From Stachybotrys elegans (taxonomy: Eukaryota; Ascomycota; Sordariomycetes; Hypocreales; Stachybotryaceae), in the NCBI GenBank assembly GCA_020746835.1, contig JAGPNK010000030.1:1-64000 (forward strand): a stretch of 64,000 bases of DNA, in the 5' to 3' direction. Under the pieces are notes generated by a model. That model worked only from the letters and a program-made list of their open reading frames with translations. It had not been told where the DNA came from and made no database searches. The translations under genes were made by a program, and so were the position numbers. This document shows, one piece after another, positions 1 through 11,453 of the stretch; positions within the stretch are counted from its first letter, which is position 1, and each line of letters starts with the position of its first letter.

Positions 1-2170
1 AAATACTATAATAAAAGAAAATTAAAAAAACTAACTTTTTTAAAAAAAATATAGTTTATTTTATAATAAAAAAATATTTTAATAATATAGCTAAATAAAA
101 AACTTAATATTTAATATTTAAAACTCTATAAAATTATAAATAAAGTTAAAAAAAATAACTATAGACTTAATATATTAAATAAATTATAAATATATTTAGT
201 TTTCTATATATCTTTACTTAAAACTATAGTAAATATAATATATATAAATAGATAATTAAACTTAGTTATTATACTTTAAAAAAAATAAAAAGTTAAAAAA
301 GTTCTAGACTTATAAATAAATAAAAAATAAGTAAAATACTATATTAAATAAAAGAACTATTCTAATTTAAATAATATATAGAAACTACTATAATATTTTA
401 TAAATATTTAAAAAAAATATAGAAGTATTTAAAAATATAATACTAAAATTAAAACTAAAGGGGTTTAATAAAGAACTTTAGTTAATAGAAATATAATTCT
501 TTAATAGCTAGACTTTAAATAGAAAAGCCTTATACTTTTAAGCTTTGATAATTTCTATTACTTTTAACTTATTTAAATTCTTTACTCTATAGTAAAGTAT
601 TTCTATTATTTTAATATAAAGTACTTTCTTTTATTAATAAAGATATTATAAATAGACTAGTATTTTTAAAAGGTTTATTTCTATTTACTCCTTTTATTTC
701 TCTAATTAATTCTTTTTATAAAAAATATAAATAACTTAAATTTATTAAGAACTAAAATAAAAATATATAAAGAAATAAATAACTTATAAACTTATATAGA
801 TATATTACTAAAATTATAATTTATTTATTTTAACTTAATATAATAATTATATTAGTGCTTACTTTTAGTAATAATATAGAGATAGTTTAAATAAAAATAA
901 AGTATATAGTAAAGTATTTTAAAACTAAATTTATTTATATAAATAGTAATAGTATAATAATACTTAGTAATAACTTTAAGCTTAAATATATACTTAGTAA
1001 TATATAAAATATAATAATAAAGAAAAAAAGTTATTTATTAAACTAAAGTAATTATAAAAAATAATTTTAAAAACTAAACTATTTAAAAAGAATATTATAT
1101 TATAATATAATTAATAAAAAGGTTATAAAACTATAGATTATATAATATATATATATTAATAGAATATAATTAATTATAATTAATATAGAATAACTCTATA
1201 TATATTAATAGAATATAATTAACTATAGTTAGCTATAATTAATATATTAAACTATATAAATATATAAAAGAGTAAGTACTATAAGTTTTCTTAAAGTACT
1301 TACTAATTATTAATATAACTTAGTTATACTTTTATCTTTAGTAAATAGTATATTACTAAATATAATATTATAACTAATACTATAATATAAATCTAACTTA
1401 GCTCTTTAGAACCTTAGTTATTAATTTACTTTTATTTACTCTAGACTAGAATAGACTAAATTATTATAACTATTAGTTTATTTATAACTATATTTATAAC
1501 TATAGTCTCTATAGCTACTAAAGAGATATTTTCTTTATATAGTTAAAGCCTTAATATAATTTCTAAATCATTTAGAAAGTTAGTTAAATAATAGTATATT
1601 AAGGGATATATAATATAAATAATTAAGTATATTATATAATAGACAATTAGGCATTTATATAATCTATTTAACCTTAATATAGCTAGAAGGAAATACTTAC
1701 TATTCTCTTTTAAGTAGCCTTTACTCTATACTTAGAGGGGATTAAATATTATTATAATATTAAAAATTTTTAAACTGCTAATCTAGTAGATAGAGCACCT
1801 AACCTAGACCGTTTAGAATAGTATAACTAAAGCTCTATTATTTAAAGCCAGTTTATACCCGATTGGGTTAGGGCAGTTCCGCGCCCTTAAATAATATATA
1901 ATAAGGTTAAATATTATTATAAATAGACCTATTTAGTAAAGTATTAAATATATATCTTATTTAAATATAATTAAAGTTCTATAGTGAAAAATTAGAATAA
2001 AGTATAGTTATTATATATTTAAGTAAATTCTAATTTATTAACTATAAATACTTTATATTTTATTAGAATAATAAGAGAATTCTCTTTTTAAAAAATCAAA
2101 ATAGTTTTCATATTGCTAATAAGGGCTAAGGCTAGGTAAATATCTATAGATTAACTATATGAACTATAAA
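1..2170. repeat. AT-saturated block, probably RIP-degraded repeat DNA
   Basis: The block is almost entirely A and T, dominated by TAATA, TATAA and TTTAA words, with stop codons in every frame and no credible ORF. Composition changes within about 50 bases near 2170-2220 to ordinary, roughly 50% GC coding sequence. In filamentous ascomycetes this is the usual signature of repeat-induced point mutation acting on transposon copies; the original element can no longer be recognised. One less extreme island (1772-1889) is listed separately. A centromeric or subtelomeric position is possible but not shown. Confidence 0.85.
1772..1889 (+). other. tRNA-like or SINE-like relic inside the AT block
   Basis: This island is richer in GC than its surroundings. 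Positions 1779-1800 resemble a tRNA D-arm/A-box region (TAGTAGATAGAGCACC), and 1850-1860 (AGTTTATACCC) resembles a B-box with C-to-T and G-to-A changes. A GGGC...GCCC hairpin ends the island at about 1871-1886. The spacing of about 70 bases is long for a tRNA unless an intron is present. It could be a mutated tRNA gene, a tRNA-derived SINE head, or chance. No functional tRNA is claimed. Confidence 0.25.
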
Positions 2171-2175
2171 TATTT

Positions 2176-5100
2176 TCAGAAAGCACACTGAAATAGTGGA
2201 TATATAATGACTGCTGGGCATTGATCAATAGGATCATGGACCAACTCCATACAGTGCGCTGGAGCATCGAAAAATGGACAGTCCAGGGTCCCAATTGGAT
2301 CGTCTTCGTCACTACCCTCAGCTGTATATACACAACCATCCAGATTGCCTCGAAATCGTAGCTCAGTGGGCTTCAAAAAGTGCGAGAAGCCCACTTCTGG
2401 GGCGTGGACTGTAAGGGCTGGCCTAGTCATGCATATATCAAAACTTGGTCCAAAAGGGACTACATAGGCTAGCCAGTCTTGGGTACAAGGGCCTTCGCTG
2501 CAGAAGTGCTCGTAGGTAATCACCATTAGTTGAGTAGGCGGCGTAGGTCCTGGCAAGCCTGGCGGGACGCCTGTCTCCCCTTCCGGTTCGTCGCCACCCC
2601 AATCGGTGTCATCATATGTTGCGTGCACGATAACAACTGGCATATCTGGATCGTCGTCGACCAGCGGAACCAGGGGTGGGATTATCAGGGGCACCGTTAG
2701 TGGGACAACGATGGGGGGAAAGGCCAGGATGAGAAAGAATGGAACCAAGAGCCAAAACGGAGGGATCGAGATATCGCTATCTTCCTCATCATGTGGCTGC
2801 CCTGGAAGAATTGTAGCTTGCGAAGGCGTTCCTTCTGAGTTGTACGACGGTATTACCCATGTCGTATCAGGTGGCACGACTCCAGGAGGGATTTCCATGC
2901 GTAACGGCACTGGTTGGCCGACCGGAATCTCGATGGCAAAGCCGAGGGAGCCCCCCGACCCGCAACAGCTACCTGTGATAACCCGAGCTAGGTTACAATT
3001 TTCGAGGCATTGGGGGGGGCCTGGCGGCTGGTTGCCAGCCCCTGAAGTTGGGAGTGCCTGGATGGCGGTGGCGCACGGTCCCGAGATGGTCATGGTCTGA
3101 CCTTCTTGAATGTCGCCACAGGCTGATGCCAGTTCCGGCAGAGGGAGAAGCCTGGTGGGTGTTGGGTTCTTACCGGCCGGCTGGACACCCCCAATGTCCG
3201 CCCCTGTGGTTGCCAGAGTCAACCACGCGCTGATGGCTGTGAGGAATCCGTTACGGTTATCCTCTTGAAGTGCGGGCGGAATCCCTCCGAAGGGAGACAC
3301 AGCCTCAAGGCCGCCTTTGGTATACTCGTTGAACATCCAAATGCCTTCGGAGAAGTCCGTCTGCATCAGCCGCTGCTGGCAGTTCTCCGGGATCAGACAG
3401 TCTTGCGTGTAGCTCTGGAACCAGCTGTACAGCCCCACGCCATACAGGAGAATATCTCTCGAGTGTTGAACCATGACATGCCACGACATGAGACAGAGTC
3501 GACTAGTTGGGGTGCAGTCCTCAAACGTGGGGTCACCAGCGTAATGGCCAGGTACAAAGACGTTTCTTGAATTAGGCGTTGGCTGGAAGTAGGGTGATTC
3601 CGTCTGTAAATGCCCAATAAAGACGTTGGCGGCGTTAACGAAGTTGTACTGGTAAAGCACAGCATGCTCCGAGGCGCTTGCCCAGAGCCACACGGGGCCG
3701 TCAGTCTCCACGAGAAGTCCTCTAGCAACGAATACATTGATTCGGGACTGGGCAGGGATGTCGAGATCATGGTCCCTGGTGATGCCTGGTCAGCAACCGC
3801 CAATGTTGGCAGGACAGCGTGCCCGTTTTAGGAGGGCCGGGGTGGAGGACTAACGCGGTCCATAACCATACGTTTTCAAAATAACCGGACGAGCCCTCCG
3901 TGACGTGCATCATCAAGGCGGCCGCCAAGCATGTGGAAGGCTGTGTGGTACCTTCGGGACAATCTTCATATTGGAGATCAGAGCCAATGGAGCCACCTAC
4001 AGACGCTCTGTGTTAGTTACAAGTGTTGGAGCAAAGAGGGAGAGACTCACCAATGCGAACGTGGCTATCCCACATAGCCGCACTTCCTTGGCTGGCTTCC
4101 CTGATGTTCCATTCCACAACCACTGCACCCGGGGCAGGGCCCCGAATTCCGAAAATCAAATCGGAGATCTCGACATTACCGACATCGCCCTTGTTACCCA
4201 CCCGGAAAACAGCCTGCGGATCAAGTTGATTAGAGAAGAGGAGCCCTGTTCCGAGGATCTGCGGCCAAGACTCGCCGACAATGCGCGTGCCCGGGGGAAC
4301 AAACACGGTCGACTCCACGGGATACACGCCAGATGGGAAGAAGACAATCCTCCCAGCAGCGGCAGCTATCGCAGCATTGATAGCCGTGCTCTGGTCGCCG
4401 GTACCGTCACCGGTGGCACCAAAGTCGGCGACACTGACAAAGGAGCCGGCACCAAGCCCCTCGTACTGTGGCTTGGAGCGCGTGAACATCTTTCCATTAG
4501 GCCCAAGCAGAGATGCCGGCTTGTTCGGCTGGAGGCTACCCATGGTGGTCTCGCCTGACCCGTCGATATTCGTATACCGTCGACCCATTGCCCACGACCG
4601 AATCGTGGCCGAGCCGCCCGTGACTCCTGGGAGGAGGGTTTCGCCGCCGTCCACGAGCACAACCGACGGCGTATTGCCTTCGATGAAGAGGTTGTCAATA
4701 ACAAGTGCCGGGCGGTTGGTCGGGTGCACTGTGATGGCAAAGGGCACCGAGTCAAAGTGCGAATCCATGACAGTGAGACTGCCCGTACCTTGATCGCCGT
4801 CGCCTCCAAACTGGGTGCACTGGATGGCAATCCAGGCCGAGCGCACCGTGAGGTCCTGCCACGTCCATCCCCAATCCCAGATCATGGATATGCCAATTGC
4901 CGCGGCTGTGATGGTAATCCTGCGTGCGGTGAACTGCTGGCTGCCGACCCTCATGGCGATATTACCACCAAAGAAGGTCAGGTCGCTCATGAAGCCACCT
5001 GATCCGTTCTCAATAAACATGCCCACAGCCGTCGTGCCACCGCCAAGGGGCATGACAAAGTCAACGTTCTGCAGCGATGTCAACTGCGCTACCTGCCAGT

Positions 5101-5920
5101 GAAGGCCGCAAGGCACATATGACTGGTCGCCCGACTGATTCTCGTTTGGCATGGCCGTCAAGTCAAACCTCAGGTTCCGGATTTGCCGCAGGAACTGGTT
5201 CTGGTTGATATACCACTGCGCACCATTTCCGCCAGGGATGTACGGATCGACATCGACGAGAGCAATGCCCTCAAATGTAGGCATGCCCTTGATGGTAGGT
5301 AACGGGCCGGTAGGGTCGCCAATGAATTGCGAATAATAATACTGGATGATGGGTTTCGACACCATGTAGGTACCTGGTGGGAAAAAGACAATGCCTCCTA
5401 GAACAGTAGTTGAGCCGCAGTCCAGACCACACCGGCCCCCATCCGTTACCGCAAGCATAATGGCATCGGTATCGTCTGTCACACCGTCGCCTACAGCGCC
5501 ATAGGCTTTGACATTGCGCCATACAGGGTAACCGGACGGCGCGTATGGGAATGTGCCATGACCGATGTTGGCCATCCAAAATGAACTCCCTGTCGCCTGG
5601 CGGTTCTCAAAAGCGTTAAGCCCAGAAGGGTCGGTTTCCACCTTGATGGAACCATTGAGACGCGGAGAGGGAAGCACATCGATGAGGTCTGGGTTATACT
5701 GGTCCGGAACAACGTTGAAGTAGTTGTTCTGGTTGTCAACCATATATGTCGGCGCGGGCTGAGGGGGGGATGGGGTGTAATTCGTAGGAAGAGTGTCTGC
5801 TGTCCTCTTACTCGAGGTGGAGGATGGCAGGATAGTGTCTGTAGTGGTCTGAGAGCTGGCTGATCCTGGTGCTGCGTAGACGCATTGCACCACGAGGAGC
5901 AGCAGACCAAATGGCCTCAT
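2176..5920 (-). CDS. Secreted GH55 exo-beta-1,3-glucanase-like protein with novel C-terminal extension
   Basis: Three exons (5920-4051, 3996-3855, 3775-2176) give 1203 residues; the 54- and 79-bp introns have GT-AG ends and both joints restore family sequence. A signal peptide (MRPFGLLLLVVQCVYA) is followed by two right-handed beta-helix repeats typical of GH55, each opening with a YGAVGDG- or FGATGDG-type motif (about residues 140 and 500). The helix core ends near residue 880. After it comes a tail not usual for GH55: an Asp/Glu patch, a very hydrophobic proline-rich stretch (2660-2770) and a Cys-containing end. The family hydrolyses beta-1,3-glucan outside the cell. The stop codon lies at the edge of the AT-rich block. 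A second GH55 gene at 51072-55805 has a different tail. Confidence is high for GH55 and low for what the tail does. Confidence 0.9.
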
Positions 5921-7082
5921 GACTCTTGTACAGACTGTTCAGTGGACGAATAAACTGAAAAGGGTTTTGGATTGTGCTCTATCGATCAAGAGTCTTTGTT
6001 CAACGATGAGGATATTGGATTATCTAGCTCTGATGAATAGTCCTTCATATACATGACCTACTGATATCAGCGCTTACACCAAACGATGAGCGGAGGCGTA
6101 ACTTCTCCTCACAATAACCATCTCATCTTAGGTCGCTAGTTCTATCATGGCCAACCCTGGCCTTGGCGAGCTCAGGTCATGGTCACCGTATGTGGACTTA
6201 AGATTCGAGCTGTCTTTAGTTGCTCCATATTACAACTGCCGATATTTTTTATACTTTGACGGTGTAGGCACGGACGAATTTGATCTTACGTGGGATAGAC
6301 ACGGACGAACTTGCGACTTTTACAGTATAGGCACGGCCGAAGTTGGTCTTTAGTGGGGTAGAGACGGACGAATTTGATACTGCATGGGTTAAACACGGAC
6401 GAATTTGACCCTTGATGGGCTAGACCACGGACGAATATTCTGCCTCGAGCATCACACCCAGCGCTAGTAGGGCTGATTGGTGTCTCAGTATTGCAGCTAA
6501 TGCAGGGTACAGCTACCCAAAACAGAATAAGGTCGAGTCAGCTTGTGCTCCCAATGAGGTCATCGTCATCTTCTAAACCCATCACTATTGAAATGCATAC
6601 AGCTGGCCCACTAAAAATAGGAACTTATGAAAGCGAGGACGGGATACTCCGTACAAAAAGACGGTGAGCTTTGACGACTCACTCTGCCGGTATGTCTACG
6701 CTTCTAATTAGGGTATAATATTCCTTTCATATTGCAGTTCTTGGCATCAAATGTATAGGGTCCATTCCTCATGCAATGGCAAAACCAGAAGGCATACATC
6801 GGCAAATAGACAGGGGACGCGACAGAACCTATCATAAGGAGCTGAGCTCGGGTGGGTGATGCCAGGATGTGACTGACAGTTTGGTCCTAACTTGGTCTCT
6901 CATATGAAGCTTAGTATATCATCAGATGAACGGCCGCCATATGTTCTTTACCAAACGAAACGCTCATCGACCCTCCCTTGTCCCATATCGCAAATAACCC
7001 AGCTTCCCCCTGTCCTCCCTGCCTTGTTCCTCCTTTCAGACTTCCAAGATTGCTTGTCAAGTAACAGAGAGGGGGCATCATC
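5921..7082. other. Divergent intergenic region, 1.16 kb
   Basis: This region lies between the divergent GH55 gene and the metallopeptidase gene and is presumably the promoter of both. It contains the 31/32-bp tandem repeat listed separately. No ORF with coding character and no RNA gene were seen. Confidence 0.6.
6269..6440. repeat. Six degenerate tandem copies of a 31/32-bp unit
   Basis: Copies of CACGGACGAATTTGA (with substitutions) start at 6269, 6300, 6332, 6363, 6394 and 6426. The spacings are 31, 32, 31, 31 and 32 bp. Downstream parts of each unit share TGGG(A/G/T)TAGA. The period equals about three helical turns, so the CGGACGAA cores would face the same side of the DNA. The sixth copy is partial. 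Confidence 0.85.
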
Positions 7083-8349
7083 ATGGCTTCTCTCTTCCCC
7101 GTACTGCTTTTGCTTTGGTCATGTCTGCTCCCGTTGTCCTGGGCCGTTCCGTCCAACATACATATCAACCCTGGATGGATCATGAGCCATAGGGTAGAGA
7201 ATTCGCCAACAATCATCGACTGCACCGCGGACCAGATTCAAGTCGTCGACCAAGCTTTCGCTGATGCGATGAGACTTGCGGAAGCTGGGGCTAGGACTCT
7301 TGTCACATTACACGAGCATCCGGATGACACAGCTTATCAACACTGGACTACTTTCTATTTTAAGATATTCATCGACAATACTGTTACCCCGGCTCTAGCC
7401 CCCGAGATGTCGTATACTCAGAGTAAGGCACCTCATCCCCTGACGCAGAAATTTGGACATTCCCAACGCTCTGGGCCGTTACTGACAGGTTTCAAGCATG
7501 CTGAATTGCAAGAATATATTCGCTAACCGTAGAATCATTCTAGATCTCCTGTGGTTGTTAAGCCAACTTCATGGATTACCGCAACATATCACAATCCATT
7601 GCAACACCGCTTGGATAGACAGGCTCAATCAACTTTTCGGTGGGAATGTCTATTTACCTCCCAATACATGTGACGGGTTGACACGGTGAGCAGGGCACCT
7701 TTGATATACTGGAGGTGACGCTTCCGACTAACCACGATCAAAAGAGCCTTTACCACCAGAATTGAGATAATTGGGGAAGATGCTGCCTTCCGCACAGGCC
7801 CTCATATCATGCTCTGTCAGGGATTCTTCGATCAAGTTCAACTCGAAGACATACCGGACGTGGTACGGGGCAGAACTCGTATCACCGACCAATCAAAAAA
7901 TAAGGGGTTCATCCTTTTACACGAAATGTTGCATGCAGTGCATCCCCAGATACTAGGTGCGTATTGAATCCATCTATAACTTGACTATCATTTCTTGCAA
8001 ATCTAGCATCGCTAACAGTCTGCTTGTGCCTACTTTCACTAGACGGTGGATACGGTTATCAGGAAGCCGTCGGTATCACAAATGGTGATTACGAACCAAA
8101 CCGGAACAGGGCCAAGGCATATAAGTATAACCTCGCAAACGACATCCCTCTAACCCAACAGTTGCTAACCAAGTCCTGCGCATAATTTAGTAATGCTGAC
8201 ACATATTGCCTATGGTCAATGGGTAATACCTCTTGCCTCGTGCTATTTTGCTCTGCGTTAAGCTGACTACTATACTAGCGTCGACTGATGTAAAGCGTAT
8301 GAACATATTTGACTGGACTACCGGTAGAGCGGAAAGACGGTCCGGCTAA
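7083..8349 (+). CDS. Secreted HExxH metallopeptidase, deuterolysin/M35-like
   Basis: Six exons fit (7083-7422, 7544-7685, 7745-7956, 8043-8124, 8191-8222, 8279-8349) and give 292 residues in frame. The first intron boundary is the least certain, because alternative donors and acceptors exist between 7411 and 7543. The N-terminus is a clear signal peptide (MASLFPVLLLLWSCLLPLSWA). The active site reads LLHEMLHAVHP, a zinc HExxH motif, followed by GYQEAVG and AYNNADTYCLWSMG, the pattern of fungal putative-peptidase (lysine-specific metallo-endopeptidase-like) proteins. It would act outside the cell. A second HExxH gene lies at 14293-15531. Confidence 0.8.
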
Positions 8350-9586
8350 CCCCACCACCGAGACCCACTCCGCCGAGACGCTCCGTTGGCGTGAAGACGT
8401 CGAGGCGCACGCAACATATCGCGGTTCCCGACCACCAGGCCAACAATCGATCGAGAACCACTATTTCGACTGAAATTTACATTTCAACAGGTGATCGGAA
8501 GCCCATGGCTTTTGCTTGGTACTCGCGCCGGATAATGGGGACGTGGAGAGGGATGCATATTGGCAATGACAAATCTCATCGGTCCAAATTTTTCTTCTGT
8601 TCTTGCTGGCGTCCCTGAAGAGATTTCACAACTACGCTGATCATTAAACTCTGAAACACTTCACACTTGTACCTATACATGAGATTCTGTCCTTTTGCTC
8701 GCCGACTGTAAACCCTAAGTAGAACGGCTAAAACTTGGCAATCTGCCCTAGATAGAGATTATTTTCTAGGCTTCTTTCCCACAACTCTATTCTACATGCA
8801 TGTTTAGAGTGTCTGGGGTGCTAGCCGTTGCAAATCAATATTGCTCAAGGCGACCAACTAGGCTATCAAAGGGACATGACAGCCCAACTGCCAGGCTTTC
8901 TCGCAGCTCAACCACCACATGACGTTAATGTGATGGACCATACTATGTCAAGTTGTGGTCTAGGCCATAGAAAACTCGCATGCGTCCTCCTCGCAGGGGT
9001 TTATGCGATTAGGGGCTTTGTACTGTGGATAGTGAATCCAGGAGGGATCTCTCGGACTTATTGTGGATTGGGAACTTTTGAATAGCCGCTCGGATTTACC
9101 GAATAGTACGGGGAGTAACCCTGATGTAATCCTTCTAATGTCAGTCGGCTCGTCGGGGCCCGCTGTCAGCTCAGTCGGGGATTGGTTGCAGGCTTGTCAC
9201 AAGACTCGTGCCACACCGTACTATGTCGGTCTAGAACATTGGCATCCATTCAGCTGATATGCGTCGGATCAAGCGACATCCTAGCAAGAAGAACGCTCAG
9301 TTGATGCGGTCAGCCTCGTAAGCAATGCTTCGCAAGTTATCACCGTTTCGGGAGATGCGAAACTGCGGTGTGTAATAATAGTAAAGTTTGTTGAGATGAC
9401 GGAGTAACTTGGCAGGCATCACAATATGCGACCCCCCCTTCCTGGCTTCCCGCGGTTCTCAGTTGGAGTTGCTGAACTATAAGTAGACGGGGCACCGCGG
9501 GTTGGTATTTCGAGTGACTACATCCTCTCACCCAACACATTCCGTGCCCCTTATTTCTCGATACTCGATACTACGACACAACCAAG
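8350..9586. other. Intergenic, 1.2 kb
   Basis: Short ORFs (for example 8391-8618 and 8828-9085) show no signal peptide, family motif or splice support. Apart from a TATA-like element at 9478, nothing recognisable was seen. Confidence 0.5.
9478..9484 (+). promoter_or_regulatory. TATA-like element upstream of the small secreted protein gene
   Basis: TATAAGT lies 109 bp upstream of the ATG at 9587, followed by a pyrimidine-rich leader (CCTCTCACCC). Confidence 0.45.
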
Positions 9587-10145
9587 ATGATGATGCAACC
9601 TTGGCTCCTCATGGCGGCACTTGGCTTTGCCTTTACAGCCGCCGACGAGATCCACTTTGTGAATTGCCAGAACACCAGCCCGAGCCAGCCACTGGATATG
9701 TACTCCGCCATGGCAGTAAGGCAACCCATCATGCCATGCTTTACCTCCAATATACACTGACCACCATCATTAGTACTACCCCGGGCTCCTAATGGGCAGC
9801 CCAGTGGAAGCAACATTTGCCACCCTTCGCCGGGCGTGACTCAGTGGGAACGCAGTGGGGGCGTCTCCTGCCGGTTCCCTATTTCAGGCGTGGTATTTCA
9901 GGCCGCCCTCAGGTCCGATGCTGCCAGCGCACCAAACTTTACTGTTGTTGGGTAGGTTAATATTGAATGATGTCCCTAGCAGCATCATTCTCAGACTTCG
10001 AACTGTGGACTCGCTAACCAATGGACGCAGGAGCGGAAGCAACGGCTTCAATACGTATACTTGTTACAAGGATAACGGGCACTCGCTTTATGTCGACAAT
10101 GACGCGAAGGTCTGCTTTAGCCTGTACTACTGTCTTCAAAACTAG
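9587..10145 (+). CDS. Small secreted cysteine-containing protein (131 aa), unknown function
   Basis: Three exons (9587-9715, 9800-9951, 10031-10145) join in frame with good donors (GTAAGG, GTAGGT). Three consecutive ATG codons open the ORF; the first is used here. A signal peptide (MMMQPWLLMAALGFAFTAA) precedes a mature protein of about 110 residues with six cysteines (NCQ, ICHP, SCRF, TCYK, VCFS, YCLQ), so three disulfides are possible. It is rich in Gly, Ser and Asn and ends YYCLQN. I do not recognise the family. Size, secretion and cysteines resemble effector-like secreted proteins, which is inference only. The second intron acceptor (9799) was chosen because the nearer AG at 9773 gives the wrong frame. 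Confidence 0.7.
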
Positions 10146-11453
10146 GTAGCCGTAGATAGATTGCCAATACTAGGTCGATTTATCCTCATGTAGGATTTTT
10201 CACATTAAACTGTATAATGCACACCCTCCGATAAGCGCTTAGGCTTAGAGATTTTCGCTTGCCTAGAATAAACATGAATTTGCAGGTGCTGCAATCCATG
10301 CTCCTTTCATTGTCCCCTTATATTCCCCTCTGAGATATGTGTCTCGTCTTGTTAAAACCCACCTTGGCTTGTGAAGTCTTTCAATTCAACACGGTAACTA
10401 TCTGATCACCTCCTTGTATAACATTCCGCTTAATAGACATACAGCCTGGTAGCGTGGCCAGGTAAAGCTTATACAAGGGAATGCCCGGGGCTTCGGCGTA
10501 CCCGGGATATTTTGGATAATTCCAGGACTGTGATGAAGAGGAAACGGTCATTATTTTCAAGCAGGTGGCATGATAATGTCAAATCTCACGTCATCCCAGA
10601 AGCAATAAATCATCCAACTTGCATAGATAGTCCATTATAACCTTCCAATTGGGGTGGCCGTCTTTCTTGGCACAATAGAGCTGACTGGGAACTATTCTGT
10701 TTTCAACCAAGTACATGCCTCGATTCCATTCCTGTAGGAGGTGGTGGTCCTTCTAAACTCTCGCGTCGAGACATCCCAAATTGAATCTCGGGCTAAGGAC
10801 GGACAGCTTTGCATATTGGGACCGAGTCCAGCTTGGTGTACGAGCTTTACATGCGTAATCTCGGAGTTAGCATCAACGGCTTTCAGCTGATCCGTGTAAT
10901 GCGCCGTAGGAATCCTTTGCGGTGAAGGTAAAATCCCCCCCTTAACAGAGCTTGAGACTACTAACAGACCAAGGCCAAATGATGCGCGATCTCAGTATTT
11001 CTCATAGCTATATAGGCTAATTGATACTGATATCCTACAACAAGTCCAACGTTACGAAGCACTAGATGCAACTGGGTAAGGTCTTGCCGTGTTTTTCTTC
11101 ATTCTAAGTATTGCTATGAGGCCTATTTAGTATCGAGCGTAAAAGAAATACATTCAAGTCATCAATATAGCGGAGTTCTTCCCCTGAATTCATACGCTTT
11201 TGCTGTCGCTGCCGCTGCTGCAGCACCCTCATTGTTCTCTGGCTCCGGCCAACGGGTGATGTCATCTAACAATCCCTTCGTTTTTTTGACTCTGTTCTTT
11301 TGTCCTGCGGGTAGCAAGGTCACGATTGTTCGCATATACTATTGTTCTTTTTTCCACACTACACACACCTACTCCATCATAGCGGAGTTCTGGTAGATAA
11401 CGTGGCCACAATCATTCTTAGTCATAGACAGGAGGGAGATCCCACTTCTCCTC
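10146..11453. other. Intergenic, 1.3 kb, with a transposon-like scar
   Basis: No gene was seen. It holds a short GC hairpin (CCCGGGGCTTCGGCGTACCCGGG-like, about 10483-10505), one copy of a dispersed repeat (11233-11368) and a 13-bp direct repeat on either side of it. Confidence 0.6.
11233..11368. repeat. Dispersed LTR-like repeat, copy 1
   Basis: This copy shares long matched blocks with 25668-25801, including TTCTCTGGCTC, GACTCTGTTCTTT, GTCCTGCGGG and ACACAC ends, in the same order and orientation. The copies have diverged and carry small indels. The (C/G)TAAC(A/G)A(A/T)CCC core is reminiscent of a fungal LTR start, but no internal retroelement genes are present, so at most this is a solo or truncated terminus. 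Confidence 0.6.

Noticed and set aside
2606..3831. Plus-strand ORFs overlapping the GH55 gene
   Set aside because: They are shadows of the minus-strand coding frame; none has a signal peptide, motif or splice sites.
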